A DNA stretch of 64,000 nt. Source: Ochotona curzoniae. Taxonomy: Eukaryota > Chordata > Mammalia > Lagomorpha > Ochotonidae. The notes below the pieces were generated by a model. It was not told the DNA's origin and did not search any database. It saw only the letters and a program-made list of their open reading frames with translations. Location of the stretch: positions 29,168,001 through 29,232,000 of the forward strand of contig NW_024464918.1 of assembly GCF_017591425.1 (NCBI RefSeq), read 5' to 3'. Positions 24,431 through 36,861 of the stretch are shown here, piece after piece. Position 1 is the stretch's first letter. Each line of letters begins with the position of its first letter. The position numbers were made by a program, and so were the translations under genes.

Positions 24431-25073
24431 TCTTATGCCATGCATTGTGTGGAGGAAATTCAACATTTGTTTGTCTGTGTTTTAGAAAGGTACCCTTGCA
24501 TGTATCAACATATGTGTGTATACAATGATACATGCACGCATGCACGCAGACATCGGTAATACTCTTCCTCCATGTGGGAACCTTTGTCACCTTTCCATTC
24601 CAGTCTGCAGCTTCAAGGAAAGCTGCTACCTGTTGGCAGTTGTGTAGCCTGGTTTGTTGTGGGGGGTCACATGAGTCAAGTGAAACAAATATCCTTCTAC
24701 TTCACTGCCCCTTACAAGCTGGAGGAACAATACAATGTGATACAGGTTCAGTTTCTGTGGGTGGTGGTTGACCCATAGAAAAATCAGTGCTCCTGGTGAA
24801 CGCCCCACCCACAGCTGAGTTTCTCCATTTTGCAGCGCTCAGCCAGGGAGTGACTTTCATCAAAACCCTGCTTCCCCTTGCTTTCATGTGCACCACCTTT
24901 ACTTGGTGCAGTCTATGGACAAAGAGGACAAAAGAGGAATGTACACATACATGTACACATACACATATGTCTAACTATTTGTATATATGTGTACCTATTT
25001 GATTTCAAAAGAAATGCAGGTAAAGGGGTTGAACTTGGAAGGCCAGCAAATGACCAGCTGAAGTTGTTTTCAA

Positions 25074-25195
25074 GGTAGTGGCTACACGCATGGATTCCGA
25101 GGCCAGCCTGCCCAAATGACATCCTTGCTCCAGCATTGGCTAGCTACCCTCAGGCATTTAACCTCTGTAAATCAACTTCTTCCTTGGTAACAGTA
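25074..25195 (+). repeat. MIR SINE (plus)
   Basis: ggattccgaggccagcctgc, then cattggctagctaccctcag and taacctctgtaaatcaactt, follow the MIR core. Confidence 0.65.
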
Positions 25196-25744
25196 GGTTG
25201 CAACTACCAATATCAGAATGTAGCTGTGATCATCACATGCTAATAATGCAAATCCCGTGGAATTAGTGTCTGATGGAAAGTATGTGCTCATCGTAATGAA
25301 CATTGAGAAATGAAGCCAGTCATGAAAATTAAGGAAGCAGAAACATGAATTGCTGAAAAAAAAGACAAAACAATTATCCTGATGCAGTCGAGCGGAAAGC
25401 CTTGTTCTCAGCTCCCGTGCCCATCCCTCATGGAGCCGAAGGTCACACAGCACTGTTTTCAGCATCTCACCTGAGCCTGGCTGCACATCGCATGGACCAC
25501 AGGAGTAATCCCTGGGCTACCTCCTGGCCAACAGAAGTCACCTGGTTACCCATCCACTAACCACAAGCAGTGTCCTGGCGTAAAAACAATTTTGTCGTTT
25601 TTTGAAAAAAAAAATTCTTGGCATGATAAAAACAAAGAATCAGAGTATGAATTAAATGTATAGCAAAGTAGGATCCATTAAAAGAAGTTTTGTTCGTGGA
25701 GCTTAAAGACTGGGGAGATATGTATTTAAAGCAGAGTTGGGGAG

Positions 25745-25870
25745 GATATACCAGGACTCTTCCCAAAGTTCACGTAAAATATGCGTTGCAAAAACCGTAC
25801 ATAGCCTTCAACTGTTTTACAGTTTACTTCTAGTTCATCACGAGCTCTTCGAAGGTCCCTTGGTATGTGT
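25745..25870. mobile_element. Short inverted-repeat DNA element (copy 2, diverged)
   Basis: The left end (taccaggactcttcccaaag) and the right end (ctcttcgaaggtcccttggta is its inverse in part) form imperfect terminal inverted repeats about 120 bp apart. Confidence 0.35.
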
Positions 25871-26231
25871 AAGTTTGGTTCGTCAGCATCTGCTCTTCAA
25901 AGGTGTGGCAAGGTTACCTGTGAAGCATGGGGTAGACAGGGAAGAGGGCTCCGAGGAAGGGGCTGTGCCTAGGTGTCCTGTGGGTGGCACAGAGGGGCTT
26001 GGCACTGAGGAAATCAGCACCAAGTGTTCAGAAATTGACAAATCCAAGAGAGCTGTTAAGGGGAGAAAGGAGTGAGGCCCTTGAGCAGTTTAAAGAAGGA
26101 AGTAGTAGATTGTTTTGCCTTTTCTTCAACATCATGTAAACAGAATTATCCAGCATCTGCTCTTTTGTGTTTAACTTCTTGGCATACACAATCGGTAGGG
26201 GGTTTTCTTGTTGCTGTTTTTTGGGGGTTTT

Positions 26232-26548
26232 TAAAGACTCATTTATTTATTTTTTAAAAGGCAGATTTACAGAGACACATGGGGAGATTGAAAGTTCTTC
26301 AATTTGCTGATTCACTCCCCAAATGGCCACAACAGCTAGTGCTGAGCCAATCTAAAGCCAGGAGCTTCTTCTGGGTCTCCCATGTGGGTTCAGGATCCCA
26401 AGGCCTCAGCCCATCCTCCATTGCATTCCCAGGCCACAAGCAGGGAACTGGATGGAAAGTAGATCAGCTGGAACCCAAAACAGCACCCACATGGGATCCC
26501 AGGGCTTAGAGGTGGAGGATTAGCCAGTTGAGCCATTGTGCCAGGCTC
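26232..26548 (-). repeat. CSINE-type SINE, minus
   Basis: catttatttattttttaaaa, cttcttctgggtctcccatg, ccaggccacaagcagggaac and acatgggatcccagggctta are present, nearly full length. Confidence 0.9.
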
Positions 26549-26559
26549 TGATTTTTGTT

Positions 26560-26758
26560 TGTTTAGAGTGAGAGAGAGCAACCTTTCATGTACTTGCTCA
26601 CTTCTGTGCCAACAACAGTGGGAGCTGGGACAAGGCCAAAATTGGAGTTGGGAATGAATTCCAGGTCTCCACCCAGATGGGTGCCTGGAACTCAGTTGCC
26701 TGACCTGCATCCCAGGTGGTGGGAAACGGTGCTGCTCAGTGACCTACAAGGCCAGTGT
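26560..26758 (-). repeat. CSINE-type SINE fragment, minus
   Basis: agtgagagagagcaaccttt, tgtacttgctcacttctgtg and aattccaggtctccacccag belong to a second, older copy joined to the preceding one. Confidence 0.6.
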
Positions 26759-27261
26759 CCCCCGTCCTCTCCAGGGTCACAGGAACTAGCTGCCAAAGCC
26801 TGGACTGGAAGGCAGGAGTCAACATGAGGCCTTGGGTTTGGTTCTGCTGTGACTAGTGACTCTAATGACTACCTTGGGAGCTGGCCATTGTCCTGAGCAT
26901 GAGGCGGGCTGGCCACGTGACAGTGCCTCGTAAAAGTCCATCTGTCCTGTGAGCTGTGGTCCTGCCTGCTTCCAGCTCCCAGCTGGTGAACCATGCAGCC
27001 TTCTAAGGGAGACTTCCTGGGCTGCTTCCTCAGTCTCAAATTTGCCAACAGGAAAGTGTTTTTGTGTGTTGGTTTTTTCAATTGTGTTTCCTGCGCTGTT
27101 CTTCACATTTCCAGCTTGACATGTGAACTTGTCCTCCCCTGCAGCAAACCTCCAGGCTGCTTCCCCCTGTGTCCTTCTGAAGAACAATGGACTTGTTCAT
27201 TGTGTAGATCAGAGTCACTGCTGAGTCTAGCAGTCCATGCATCCTAAAGTTACTCCTAAAT

Positions 27262-27513
27262 TATGGAGAGAGATCATCCATCCACTGGTTCACAACGAAT
27301 GGTTGCAAAGGCCAAGACTATACCATCCTGAAAAATGCAGCCAGCAGCTTCACCTGAATCCTGGGTGGGTGGCAGGGGCCAAGCACTTGGGCCTTCTGCT
27401 GCTTTTCTCAGACATGTTATCAGGGAGCAGGACCGGAAGTAAGACAACTGGGACTTGAACTAGCATCAGTATGTAGACTCTGACTTAATGCACTGTGCCA
27501 CATCACCAACCCC
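27262..27513 (-). repeat. CSINE-type SINE, minus, old
   Basis: ccatccactggttcacaacg, aagcacttgggccttctgct and actgggacttgaactagcat match in reverse. The tail is missing. Confidence 0.75.
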
Positions 27514-29665
27514 TTCAGTCCCAATTTTTTATTTTCTGGCTGACACATAATCCTTTTCTTAGACTGATGTACTTTTTATTTTCATTCCCTGGAGCAGCAG
27601 TGGCCATTTTTCAATGTCATTATTCCCAAAGAATTAACACTTAGGATGAGCTACAGGACTGATAGAAAGGCACAGCCTCCACATGCTGTGCAGGTGTACA
27701 TGGTAGGCAAGGCTGACCAAGGCTGATCTCTCCCTATGACTTAGTTCCTGTGGTAGCCAGGCAGCCTGTGCTGCGTGAACTTGAACCTCATGAAATTACA
27801 ACTTGCTGCACGTGATGGGATTTGGAACTCATAAAGGGAAGGTCGGAACTGTGGCTGATAAATCTAAGATTCTGACAGGTGTGACTTTGGGGTGGGAGTG
27901 CAGGTACATGCCTGAAAATGCAGACAGCTGCCTCACTGACGTGAATACCGTTCATGGTCTGTGACCAGACCTCACTGAACTTCTCTTTAACTACATGTAA
28001 ACACAATGCCCCCGTTTTAAAATTTTGCTTTGGTTGGGGGGAAAAAAAAAGGAGAGAGAGGCTTGGTGAGAGAGCATTTTATGGGCACATGGCAACCAAC
28101 CCACAAGGCCCACTGTGTAATTGAATTATAGATGCTGTAATGATTTAGCTTGTACCAGCTGGCCCCAAGAAGCTACAGAGTCCTTGGAGAGCTGATAGCT
28201 GTTGAGACATGAGCTACTTTATTAGCACCAAGAAAAATGCGCTGTGTGCCTGTGTCACCTGCCGCCTAAAGAACATACAATATATATAAAAAGAGGAATA
28301 CTTTGAGGTTTGGTTTTGGCTGAAGAGGTCAGTGAGCCCTCCATTGGAACATGTTGGGTGCACCTGCTAAAGCGCCCGTAGTCCCCAGAGGATGGCCAGC
28401 ATAGACGCTGGGATTGCATCAGACAGGAGAGCACAGCTCCTCCAATGAGTCATCTGAGATTGCATTTTTCACTTGGAAATATTGAAAACGTAATTTGTGA
28501 TTACACACAATGCAGTTGGCAGAGTGATAGTAGCTACAAGCACCTCCTTGACAGCCTGGGCGGCAGTGAGGTGTTGCCTCATCTGACAGCAGCAGGCTCC
28601 AGGCATAGCTTCTTCCTAACAGCCGAATGCTGACTATACAGCCCTCGCTTGCAGTGTAGAATGGCCCTAGTGAGTTGTCCGTGATCAGTTTTCTTTCAGA
28701 TTAACTGTTTTTTTCTTAATTATTCAAAAATTGGCAGTAGGGAACTAAAATGTGATATATGCTTATTACATGAGAGTGTTGTTCATAGAGTGACCGAGTA
28801 AGACGTTTTTAGGAAGATGCGTTTCATGAATTAAAGAAAATGAGTGCTTGAAGACAGTTTCTGACTTGGCCTTTAGGAAAGAATTCATCCTGTTTAATTT
28901 GTTGAAAGTATCCTGCTCTAAAGAAAGACTGATTGGCATCCAACACAGTCCACATGAATCATAGCTATTGATCTTCTATTTGCTTTAGCTCTTCGAAATT
29001 CATTCTTCCTAGGTTGTAATTTGTTATCCTGATAGGCGGCTTTAGTTGGTACTTAGACAGAACCCGGGTGATGTTTTTCAGGCTAATCTATAATATGAAA
29101 TAGATGAGATTTCAAACACAGCATCATACGTCCCTTGCCTTGTATGACACTATCCTGATTTCTGCTTGGAGATGACATAAAAGCAGGCATACTCCCGTGT
29201 GCATCAACATAGCCGCATGTCCCTCCTGACTTCCCTGGGTGTTGCAAGAAACTGGATGGCCTCTCGGTTCCCCATCCAGCCTTGCACGTTTAAACTGACT
29301 CTGAGGCTCCATAATGCAAACTTTAGGGTGGTTTTCTGGAAACTCTCCAGGGCAGATGGTTCTTCACCTTCCACAGTGGCAGAAGTGATGGGGCACGGAG
29401 TGTCTGCTGGGCTCTCCTCACCTTAATGGTCGTGGCAGAGCTGCTCAGCCATGTTAGTCTGAAACTGCTTCTGCAGGTATAGTGGAGCCAGGGAGGCTGT
29501 CAGATTCCCGTGCAGCCGACTGAGGAAAAACAAGATACCGTTTTTGAATATTCCTGGTATATTCAAGTATCACTTGCTGTGTTTGGCTTCTCTAGCTGAT
29601 TTGAATGAATGCACTGACTTTGAACTGCCGTTTTACACCCTTTTCTCCTCTGGCTTCCCATCCAG

Positions 29666-29738
29666 TATTCAGTCACGTCACTCAAGACCATACCGGAACT
29701 GTGCCGAAGATGTGACTCGCAAAATGAAGACAGATCAG
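29666..29738 (+). CDS. SNCAIP: SNCAIP coding exon 2 (73 nt) with a GC splice donor
   Basis: The acceptor is ttcccatccag at 29665. The 73 nt encode residues 20-43 (YSVTSLKTIPELCRRCDSQN and four more) and leave one G for a split codon. The donor reads CAG|gcaagt, a GC donor with an otherwise perfect consensus. Joining the final G to TT at 44634 makes Val44 and restores the synphilin-1 sequence, which fixes the boundary at 29738. This is exon 3 in the numbering that starts with a non-coding exon. Confidence 0.92.
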
Positions 29739-30989
29739 GCAAGTTTCCTATGTGCTCTCTGTTCCCCTTCCTCTTGCCTTTCCATGCAGCATTCCTGAGC
29801 CACTAGCAGCTTGCACACATCCATGGCTCCTACTGTCCATCTCTGTCCCCTCTTTGCCCTCTCTGCTTGTACCACCTCCTGCCCCTCTCCAACCAGCAGT
29901 AGTTCACAAGAGGTTAAAAACACAGGGAGGTCTGAACAAGGAATCGCTGTGTACAAATAAACACGGATGATCATCTTGGCAGCTCCAAACCACAGTGTAC
30001 TCAGCGATTTGCCGAAAACCCAAGAATTCATGGGTGACAAAACGTGATGATGCAGGCGCCAGTAGGGGGAAAAAATGGGTAAGGATCAGCTCCGAAGGTG
30101 GGGCTTCGCAAGGGTTGAACCCCTACCAGGGATGCGACATGGTCTAGTCCACAGTAAGGCAGACTGTAGCAGGGAAGATGAAAGCCAAGCTTCAGAGTTT
30201 AATAGTGTAAACCAAACAGAGAATTATGGCACGTTGATGAGAACCAGCTGGCCGGACTCTCCTTGCTCCCCCTCCTCCCAATGGAAAAAAAAAAAGTAGA
30301 GTCAGAGTTTTTTTTTTTTAACAACCCCCCACTAAATCAAATTAAGTCTCCCTGCCTTTCTCCGTGCGATGAACAAACCTGAAAATGCAAAAGGGATGTT
30401 GATGGGAGTGATAGCAGGTAGGTAGCACTGCAAGGCTGTGTTTGATTTTTTTCCAGTGATTACTGAATCCTCATTGCTCTTGCTGGGACTGGGCCCCATT
30501 AATAGTAATGAAACTCCTGAAATCTGTGGGTGCAAAAGGGTGAAAGTGAACCCCGTTAGATGAAACACACATACAGAACACCAAGTACCGAACAACAACA
30601 TCACCTGTGCAGCTCCTCCCGGCCTGACCAGCACGAAGGGTGCTGCAAAGCTTGTCCAGGCTGTTTGTTTTCCTGTGACATCTTGCTGAGCAGAGAAAGA
30701 GAGTCTTTCTCCATTTATCTCTGAGTCTTTTGAGTGTATTTGAAAGAAGAATGAAAGGACCATTTCACTGTTTGGGTGAGAAACATCCCAGAAGGTAACT
30801 TGAAATTCAAATAAAAGTTTTCCCTCTTCTTCAGTTTTTCTTTATATATATTTTAAGCCGCTCCTACTCATGTAGGACTGAAAGGTTCGTGGCTCTCTCC
30901 CTTGTAAGGCCATGTCCCCTTAAAAGGTGATGGAATCGATGAGGGGGAGAGTGACCCAGCACCAGCCACCTACACCCAGCCTCAGGGTT

Positions 30990-31045
30990 CAGGTTAGAGT
31001 CCAGCCACTTGTCAGCTAAATGGCCTTGAGCTTGTGACTGTAATG
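30990..31045 (+). repeat. MIR-like fragment (plus)
   Basis: agagtccagccacttgtcag then ctaaatggccttgagcttgt resembles the MIR core. It is short. Confidence 0.4.
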
Positions 31046-31911
31046 ATCAAAAAATTTTTTTTCAGGACAAATTTGGGCCAGTGTCACCAAGCTGGTGCGA
31101 AGAACAAAGTTAGATGGTGTGTTTAAAGATACTTTTCAGAAATAAGAAAAAGTAGCAAAGACGTCAGCAGAGCTGCCTGTGCTTGTCCTGGTTGTGAGCT
31201 CTGGAAGTGCCTCCCCTGAGTCACAAGGGAACTTAGTCACACAGCTGGCACTGGTAGACCCAGCTCCACTCGCCAGCACCCACCCCAAGAGGAGCCCCCA
31301 AAACCAGGGCCTGGCCAGCTCCCTTGTGGTCTGCCCTGAAGCTGCCAGCACTATGAATAGCCCAGGGTGTACCCCAAGCTCCCCCCGCCTTTAATCTGCC
31401 CCCTTTCCAATGTCTTCTGGGAAGGGCCGGAGAAGCTGCGATGTGAGCCAGCCCTCACTCTGCCCTGCAGCCTGGCCAGCTCCCACAGCAGGCTCCAGCA
31501 CAGGCAGCAGACACTGCTGGCCTTCTCCATGTGCCCTCCTCCAACTCTCCAGGGCCCACACTCAGGTCATTCCCCCAGCCAAAAGTTTTGATTCCAAGGT
31601 TGCTGTTTTCTTCCAAACAGAATTGTTTAAACTGTTCTCCATCAAATACATTGCACTATGACTGCAGTTCAATTGTGAGAAAAGAGGTTTTGGACAGAAG
31701 GAAATGGGAGTCGGATCTGCCAGTTATAATGTGGGAGCAGGGGTGACAGGGTGCCTGTGGGAAGCCCAGAATGGGCAGAGCTGTGCCAGCCTACTGCACA
31801 GGCGAGTTCCCAAAGCTGTTGAGCCCTTCTCAGAGGCAGCACGCCACCATGCCAGGCACTCCTCCTCAGAATAAGGCCTCCTCCTGAGAAAGGCCTCTTG
31901 GACCCCTTTCA

Positions 31912-31975
31912 TTGAAGAGAAAACTGAGACTTGGCAGTTTGCTTAGCATCCTAGAGCCAGTAATAGGTCCTGCCC
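31912..31975 (-). repeat. MIR-like fragment (minus)
   Basis: gaagagaaaactgagacttg and agcatcctagagccagtaat match the reverse MIR core weakly. Confidence 0.4.
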
Positions 31976-32569
31976 TCTGCAGAGCCCCCACAGGCTGAGT
32001 CACCTGATGACTGATTTAGTCACACGGTAGTTGTGTAGGGCAAGGATGGGACAGCAAAGGAAGTTGTTCAAAAAGTTCCCCTGTAACAGGGGGTTATGTG
32101 TTTGAGACTTGTAAGGGGTGCGCCTACGCATGTAGGGCTAAAGGGACAGGTCAAGGCATGAATGTCAACACTTGCTCTGGCTTTTTTTTCCAAATGCAGA
32201 TAAAAATACATTACGTCAACACACAACATACGGTATTCAAGTCAAAACATATACAGTTTCATTGACTTACAGATTTTAATTAATTAGACATTCAGATACA
32301 CATTTGTTTCAGTTCGTGCTCTACATGTCGTGATTATCTCAAAATACGTATCTGCTAAGCTCACTGAGTAATTTTCTCACAAAAAGAGGCAAATGAATAT
32401 TAATGCAGCTTTGCATGTTCTGAGGATATAAACTTCCGCTCTGTCATTTATTACCTTGTGATGTGTTTGTGAATAGATTCTGGAAGAACTGTAATACCTA
32501 AGTAATAGAAAATGTTATTTGTTAACATTTTTTTTTAAATGGTAGCTGGTAAGAGTGATTTTGAACATA

Positions 32570-32602
32570 TGTTTAAGATTTTTTTTTTTATTGGAAAGGC
32601 GG
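32570..32602 (-). repeat. SINE 3' end remnant (minus)
   Basis: ttaagattttttttttattg followed by gaaaggcggg is the tail of a CSINE in reverse; nothing more of it remains. Confidence 0.5.
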
Positions 32603-32964
32603 GATATGTTTAAAAGCATTGCAAATTTGTTACAATTTCTAGACTGTCTTCAGGAAATTTTGCAAAAGTTCCAAAACCATGAAAGTAAAACTGTTACAGT
32701 GTTCTGAAATGTTCATGGAATTTAGCCAGCACCTGAAATAATAAATTGGTGTGGAATTTGTCCTCTAGATATGTCTGTGATAGCATTGACGAGGGTAAAT
32801 GCCATAGGCCTGCTGTTTTCAAAAGCTTAATGCTAAAAGCATGAAAACAGTTTAAATTGACAGGCCTGTTGATCGGCCTATTCCACATTTGTGTCATATC
32901 AACCAGATTCCCAGGAATGGGGAAATGTATTACCTGAGATCTCAGTCAAGAAAATGAACACCTC

Positions 32965-33135
32965 GGGACACCCAAGGCTCATGTCAACATCCAGGCTCCT
33001 CCTGCCTCCGGCTTCCGGCTTCCGGCTTCCGGCCAGTGCAGGCCCCGGGAGTCCCTGTGTGAACACGCTGGTGATCGTCTCCCGTTGCCCACATGGGACT
33101 CCTACCTTGAGTTCTAGGCTCCAGGATTTTTAGCC
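32965..33135 (+). repeat. Rearranged CSINE fragment with a 7-bp tandem array
   Basis: gttgcccacatgggactcct is SINE-like. Before it the unit cttccgg is repeated three times at 33010-33031. The SINE order is disturbed. Confidence 0.45.
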
Positions 33136-36100
33136 CAGCCCCATCCTCTGCAAGCATTTGTGGAGGTAACATTTTAGGACAGAAATCTCAGCTTAGCTAA
33201 AGTAAGCATCAACAAATGGTAAAACACCTAGAAGACAATATTCATCAAGTGAAAGTAGGGTTTTTTGCTTCTCTTTGACAAAATCATCAAAGTGTATGAT
33301 GGATCATAACAAATGCAGAAAGCAGTTACCCTTTCCACTGAAGACAAAGGCAGCAGCGTGGTCACAGTGTTCCCCAAGCAGTGTCCTGTGTGATGGGAAG
33401 CTGCTGGGAGGACAGCTGTGGCCTGCTCCTCTCCCTTGCCCCAAGTGCAGGTGGCCACCCTTGTAAGTGGACCGCAGGGCTTGCTCATGAGAGTAGAACT
33501 GCCCCCCACCCCTGAGCAAGAAGACTATCTTGGTCTTGATCCTGCTAATCCTCAGTTTGTGCTTTTGAGAGAAGCGGTGTCAGTGCTTGGGGCAAGGGTG
33601 ATGGAAAGATCGGGAGCAAACTTTGTTGGTATCAAAAGGAACGAAAGAATGGAAGAGTTTAATTGCCTGTCTTCGCCCCCTTCTCTGTCCTGGAATCCTT
33701 CTCTCTCTGGGCGTTTCTTTCTCCACAGGCTGGAGTGCCATAGCTGCCTGGTTTTCTCAGTGGTCAACAAGCAGTAGAATTAAGGAAAGCTAGAATGAGG
33801 CAGTGTTTGAGGGAAAGAGAGCTTCAGAAGGGGGTCACTGTCTGTTGTCCCGTGGTTTTGTTTTGTTTTGTTTTCTTGGTCCCTAGGGAACATTTTTCTC
33901 TATTTCTGCACTCCTCTTGTTGGTGTTCATGGGCACAGAACTCCAGTCAGGAAGAGCAAGCGAGTGCAGAGAGCACCATCCCTGAGATGGGAAGGGGTGG
34001 TCCAGGACACGGCCAGGTGGCCACAATCACCTCCTTCTGTCCTACGGGAGTGGCTTGCTCATTCCAGATTTCCAGTACCCACCTAGGAGGACAAGTGTAT
34101 GGGTAACTCCTCAGAAATGTAGAACTGGTTAGCCACTCCATGCCCCAAACAGGCAATGGTTTCTCATGATGGTGCTCAGAGTAACCAATGGGAAAATCTA
34201 ATAGTCTACTGCTGGACCAGCAAGCATTCTAGTTTCCTAATTCAGCTGAGTCCTGCTTTCCTTAGTTTGTTTGACACCATGATCCTTGCATTGTGTCTCC
34301 TTCACCTGCACCACCAAACCTTTGTCAACAGGGCTATTACCTTCCTTGTATGCGTGCACTCTGCCCCTTCCCCCATGTTAAAAACCCAGTGAGACCCCTT
34401 TGGAAACCCCAGAACTGTTTCCCTGCTTTGCTCCTCCCCCATTTAGAGACAGAGTATTTGCATCAGAGTTGCAGAGAGGGACTCCATTGGGCGTTGTCCT
34501 CTTCCTATTCCCACTGCACACATCCAGGATGACTTCTGCCTCTCCAGGGAGGACCACAGCTGCCATGTAGTCGAATCCATTCTTTCTTGGCTACTCAGTG
34601 TCCTTTGAGACCCTGGGCTGCTCTGTTCTGGAAACAATCTCCTTTCTTGGCATGGCGTGACTATGTCTCTCATTTTTCTCCTGACATTCTCATATCTCCT
34701 TAGTGTCCTGTGCAGCAACTCCTCCTCTTCGCCATGACCTTCAGACAGACAAGTGGCAATAAATATTCAGCGGGACCCTGACTCCCTCATCTCAGTCTCA
34801 TGTAGCTCATGGCTGAAATCTTAACCCTGTTTAAGCGGCTGCTCTTTCTGCCGCACTCTGGCTCTTCTCGAATGGCCCATTTGTGTTTACTCAACCCTGA
34901 AGTGCCTCACTGGGATTCTTTTCCGCAGTGTGACCCTTCTCACATACTCCCCCTACACCTGTACATGCCAGTAAATAGCATTCCACTTACTGTCACCTGC
35001 ACTCAGTCCCTAAAGCCAGAGTTCCCACCTCCTTCCTGCTCGTGTCAGTCTTTCCACTGTCCAGGTGCATGCGTGTTTTGTGCCTACACTGCAGAGCCCC
35101 ACGCTGCATTTGCCTCCCTCCAGCATCCACAAATTGAAACCCAGGAACCACCCCCTACTCACATACCAGATAGGAGTGCTCAGAGGAGGGTCCTGGGGAA
35201 GGAGATTAGGCTGTTGGGGTGAGTCCTCCTGACTGGGATTAGAGCCCTTCTAGAAACATCCCAAGATAGTGACATTGCCCCTACATGAGGACACACAGTT
35301 TCCTGTGAATCCACCCCAGGAACACTTTATTCCAGTTTAAGTACAAACCAAGATGTTTGTGGTGACCAGAAAGACCCCACCTGAACTCCGGCTCCTTCTG
35401 GGCTCCATCTCACCCTGGCACTCTCTGCTCTGGTGCTCAGAGTCACAGATCCTGGTAAATTCTCCCCTGCTTTGGGCCTTTTCCAGTGTGCTCTTGTGTG
35501 CTTTCTCCTAGGTCCTTCTCATTGCCAGGCCTTAGCGCAAAGCTTGCTTCCTTGAGGGGGCTTCTTGGCTCCTGTCTGTCACAGGGCCGTGCTGATCTCC
35601 TTTTGTATTTGTACTTACATGTGCACTTGCGTGGTTGTATGGGTGGGATTGTGTCTGTTTTACTTTCCCCTACAGACAGGAGGACATTGAGCTTGAGTCT
35701 GTTCAATGAATGGATCTTATAAGAACACACCATGTTAACATGTACACACATGCTGTATTTTACTCCTGGAACTCCTGCTTGCACTTGAAGAGGAGGGACA
35801 CCACCAGCTGAAGGGATCTTTGGGTGAAAGTGCTGTGAAAGATAATGTAGAGTAGGCAAATTCCTCACTGAACTGTTCTTAAGTTATTATCAAAAGTCAT
35901 TTGTCCTCACCAACACAAACTTCATACAACTGGCTACCAAAATTAAGGCTGAGAACACAGTTTTGGATTTAGATTCTAGTAAATTTAAAGTGAATATGAG
36001 TGGTTTTTGCCACTGGTTTCTGGGATTCCATTGCCGGAGTATGACCCAAATAGAAAAAATGTGAGTTGCCTGTAGAGAGAATAATATGAGTTTGATGAAG

Positions 36101-36327
36101 TGGCCCTCTGTGTCCTAGATAGAAAGCTGGAGTCTGGGAACTTTAGTCCTTTCTGGGCAGTGAGCATGCAATGTCATTTTCCACATGACACCTAAAATTC
36201 CCTGAGTTCTCATTTATTTTCAAATGAAAACATGTAAGAACTTCCCATCTGCCCTCCAGAGTTATTGAAAAAAAAAAATCTCTGATACACTCATATGTTC
36301 ACTTTGTGCTGAGAAATACAGACTACA

Positions 36328-36365
36328 ATATATAAGGGGACCATGAAAAGTTCATAGAAAATTGA
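36328..36365. mobile_element. Inverted-repeat element (copy 3), left half
   Basis: ataaggggaccatgaaaagt continues to ttcatagaaaatt. The matching right end is at 36690-36785; a SINE has been inserted between them. Confidence 0.45.
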
Positions 36366-36384
36366 GCTAAGGTATGTATTTACG

Positions 36385-36690
36385 GGCAGTCCTTTGCTCA
36401 GAGCCTGAGGCACCCACATCCCGCATCCGAGTACCTGGTTCTGATTCCAGCTCTGCTACCAGTTCCAGCTTCCTATTGATGTGCAGCCTAGGAGGTACCA
36501 ATGACGGCTCAAGCGGTCAGGTCCCTGCAGGCAACACAGAGAGCCCAGGCTGTGTCTCCTGGCTTCCTGCTTTGGTCTGGTGCAGCCACTGCAGGCTCTT
36601 AAGGAATCAAACAGCACATGGGATAGCTGTCTCTCTCTTGCTTGCTCTCTCTTTCCTCTCTCTCTCACACACAGTCAAATAAAGAAAAGA
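36385..36690 (+). repeat. CSINE-type SINE, plus, inside an older DNA element
   Basis: caatgacggctcaagcggtc, tgtctcctggcttcctgctt and a CT-rich tail ending gtcaaataaagaaaa are recognisable. It is an old subfamily. Confidence 0.75.
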
Positions 36691-36785
36691 TGAGTTTATG
36701 TTGTTGCAGAAACATTTAACATTCATAGAAGTTTTTTTCATAATATGTAATTCCTGTATTTTTCAAGATCCCCTTGTATTAAATG
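36690..36785. mobile_element. Inverted-repeat element (copy 3), right half
   Basis: gtatttttcaagatcccctt is the inverse of the left end at 36331 (aaggggaccatgaaaa) with few differences. Confidence 0.45.
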
Positions 36786-36861
36786 GAAGATTTTAGAAGA
36801 ATTCCAAGTGGGATACCACTTTTGGGTGGGCATTGTGCATAGCAATTAAGTTACCACTTGT

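Larger units (their letters stand above)
20180..29665 (+). other. SNCAIP: SNCAIP intron after the first coding exon (9.5 kb)
   Basis: A GT-AG intron. It contains SINEs, MIRs and a MER20 listed separately. A repeat-poor, AT-rich part from about 28080 to 29110 may hold conserved elements. No other gene is seen. Confidence 0.85.

Noticed and set aside
29739..29744. Canonical GT donor at 29743 instead of the GC donor
   Set aside because: It would lengthen the exon by four bases and shift the frame into the 872-nt exon, destroying the recognised protein.
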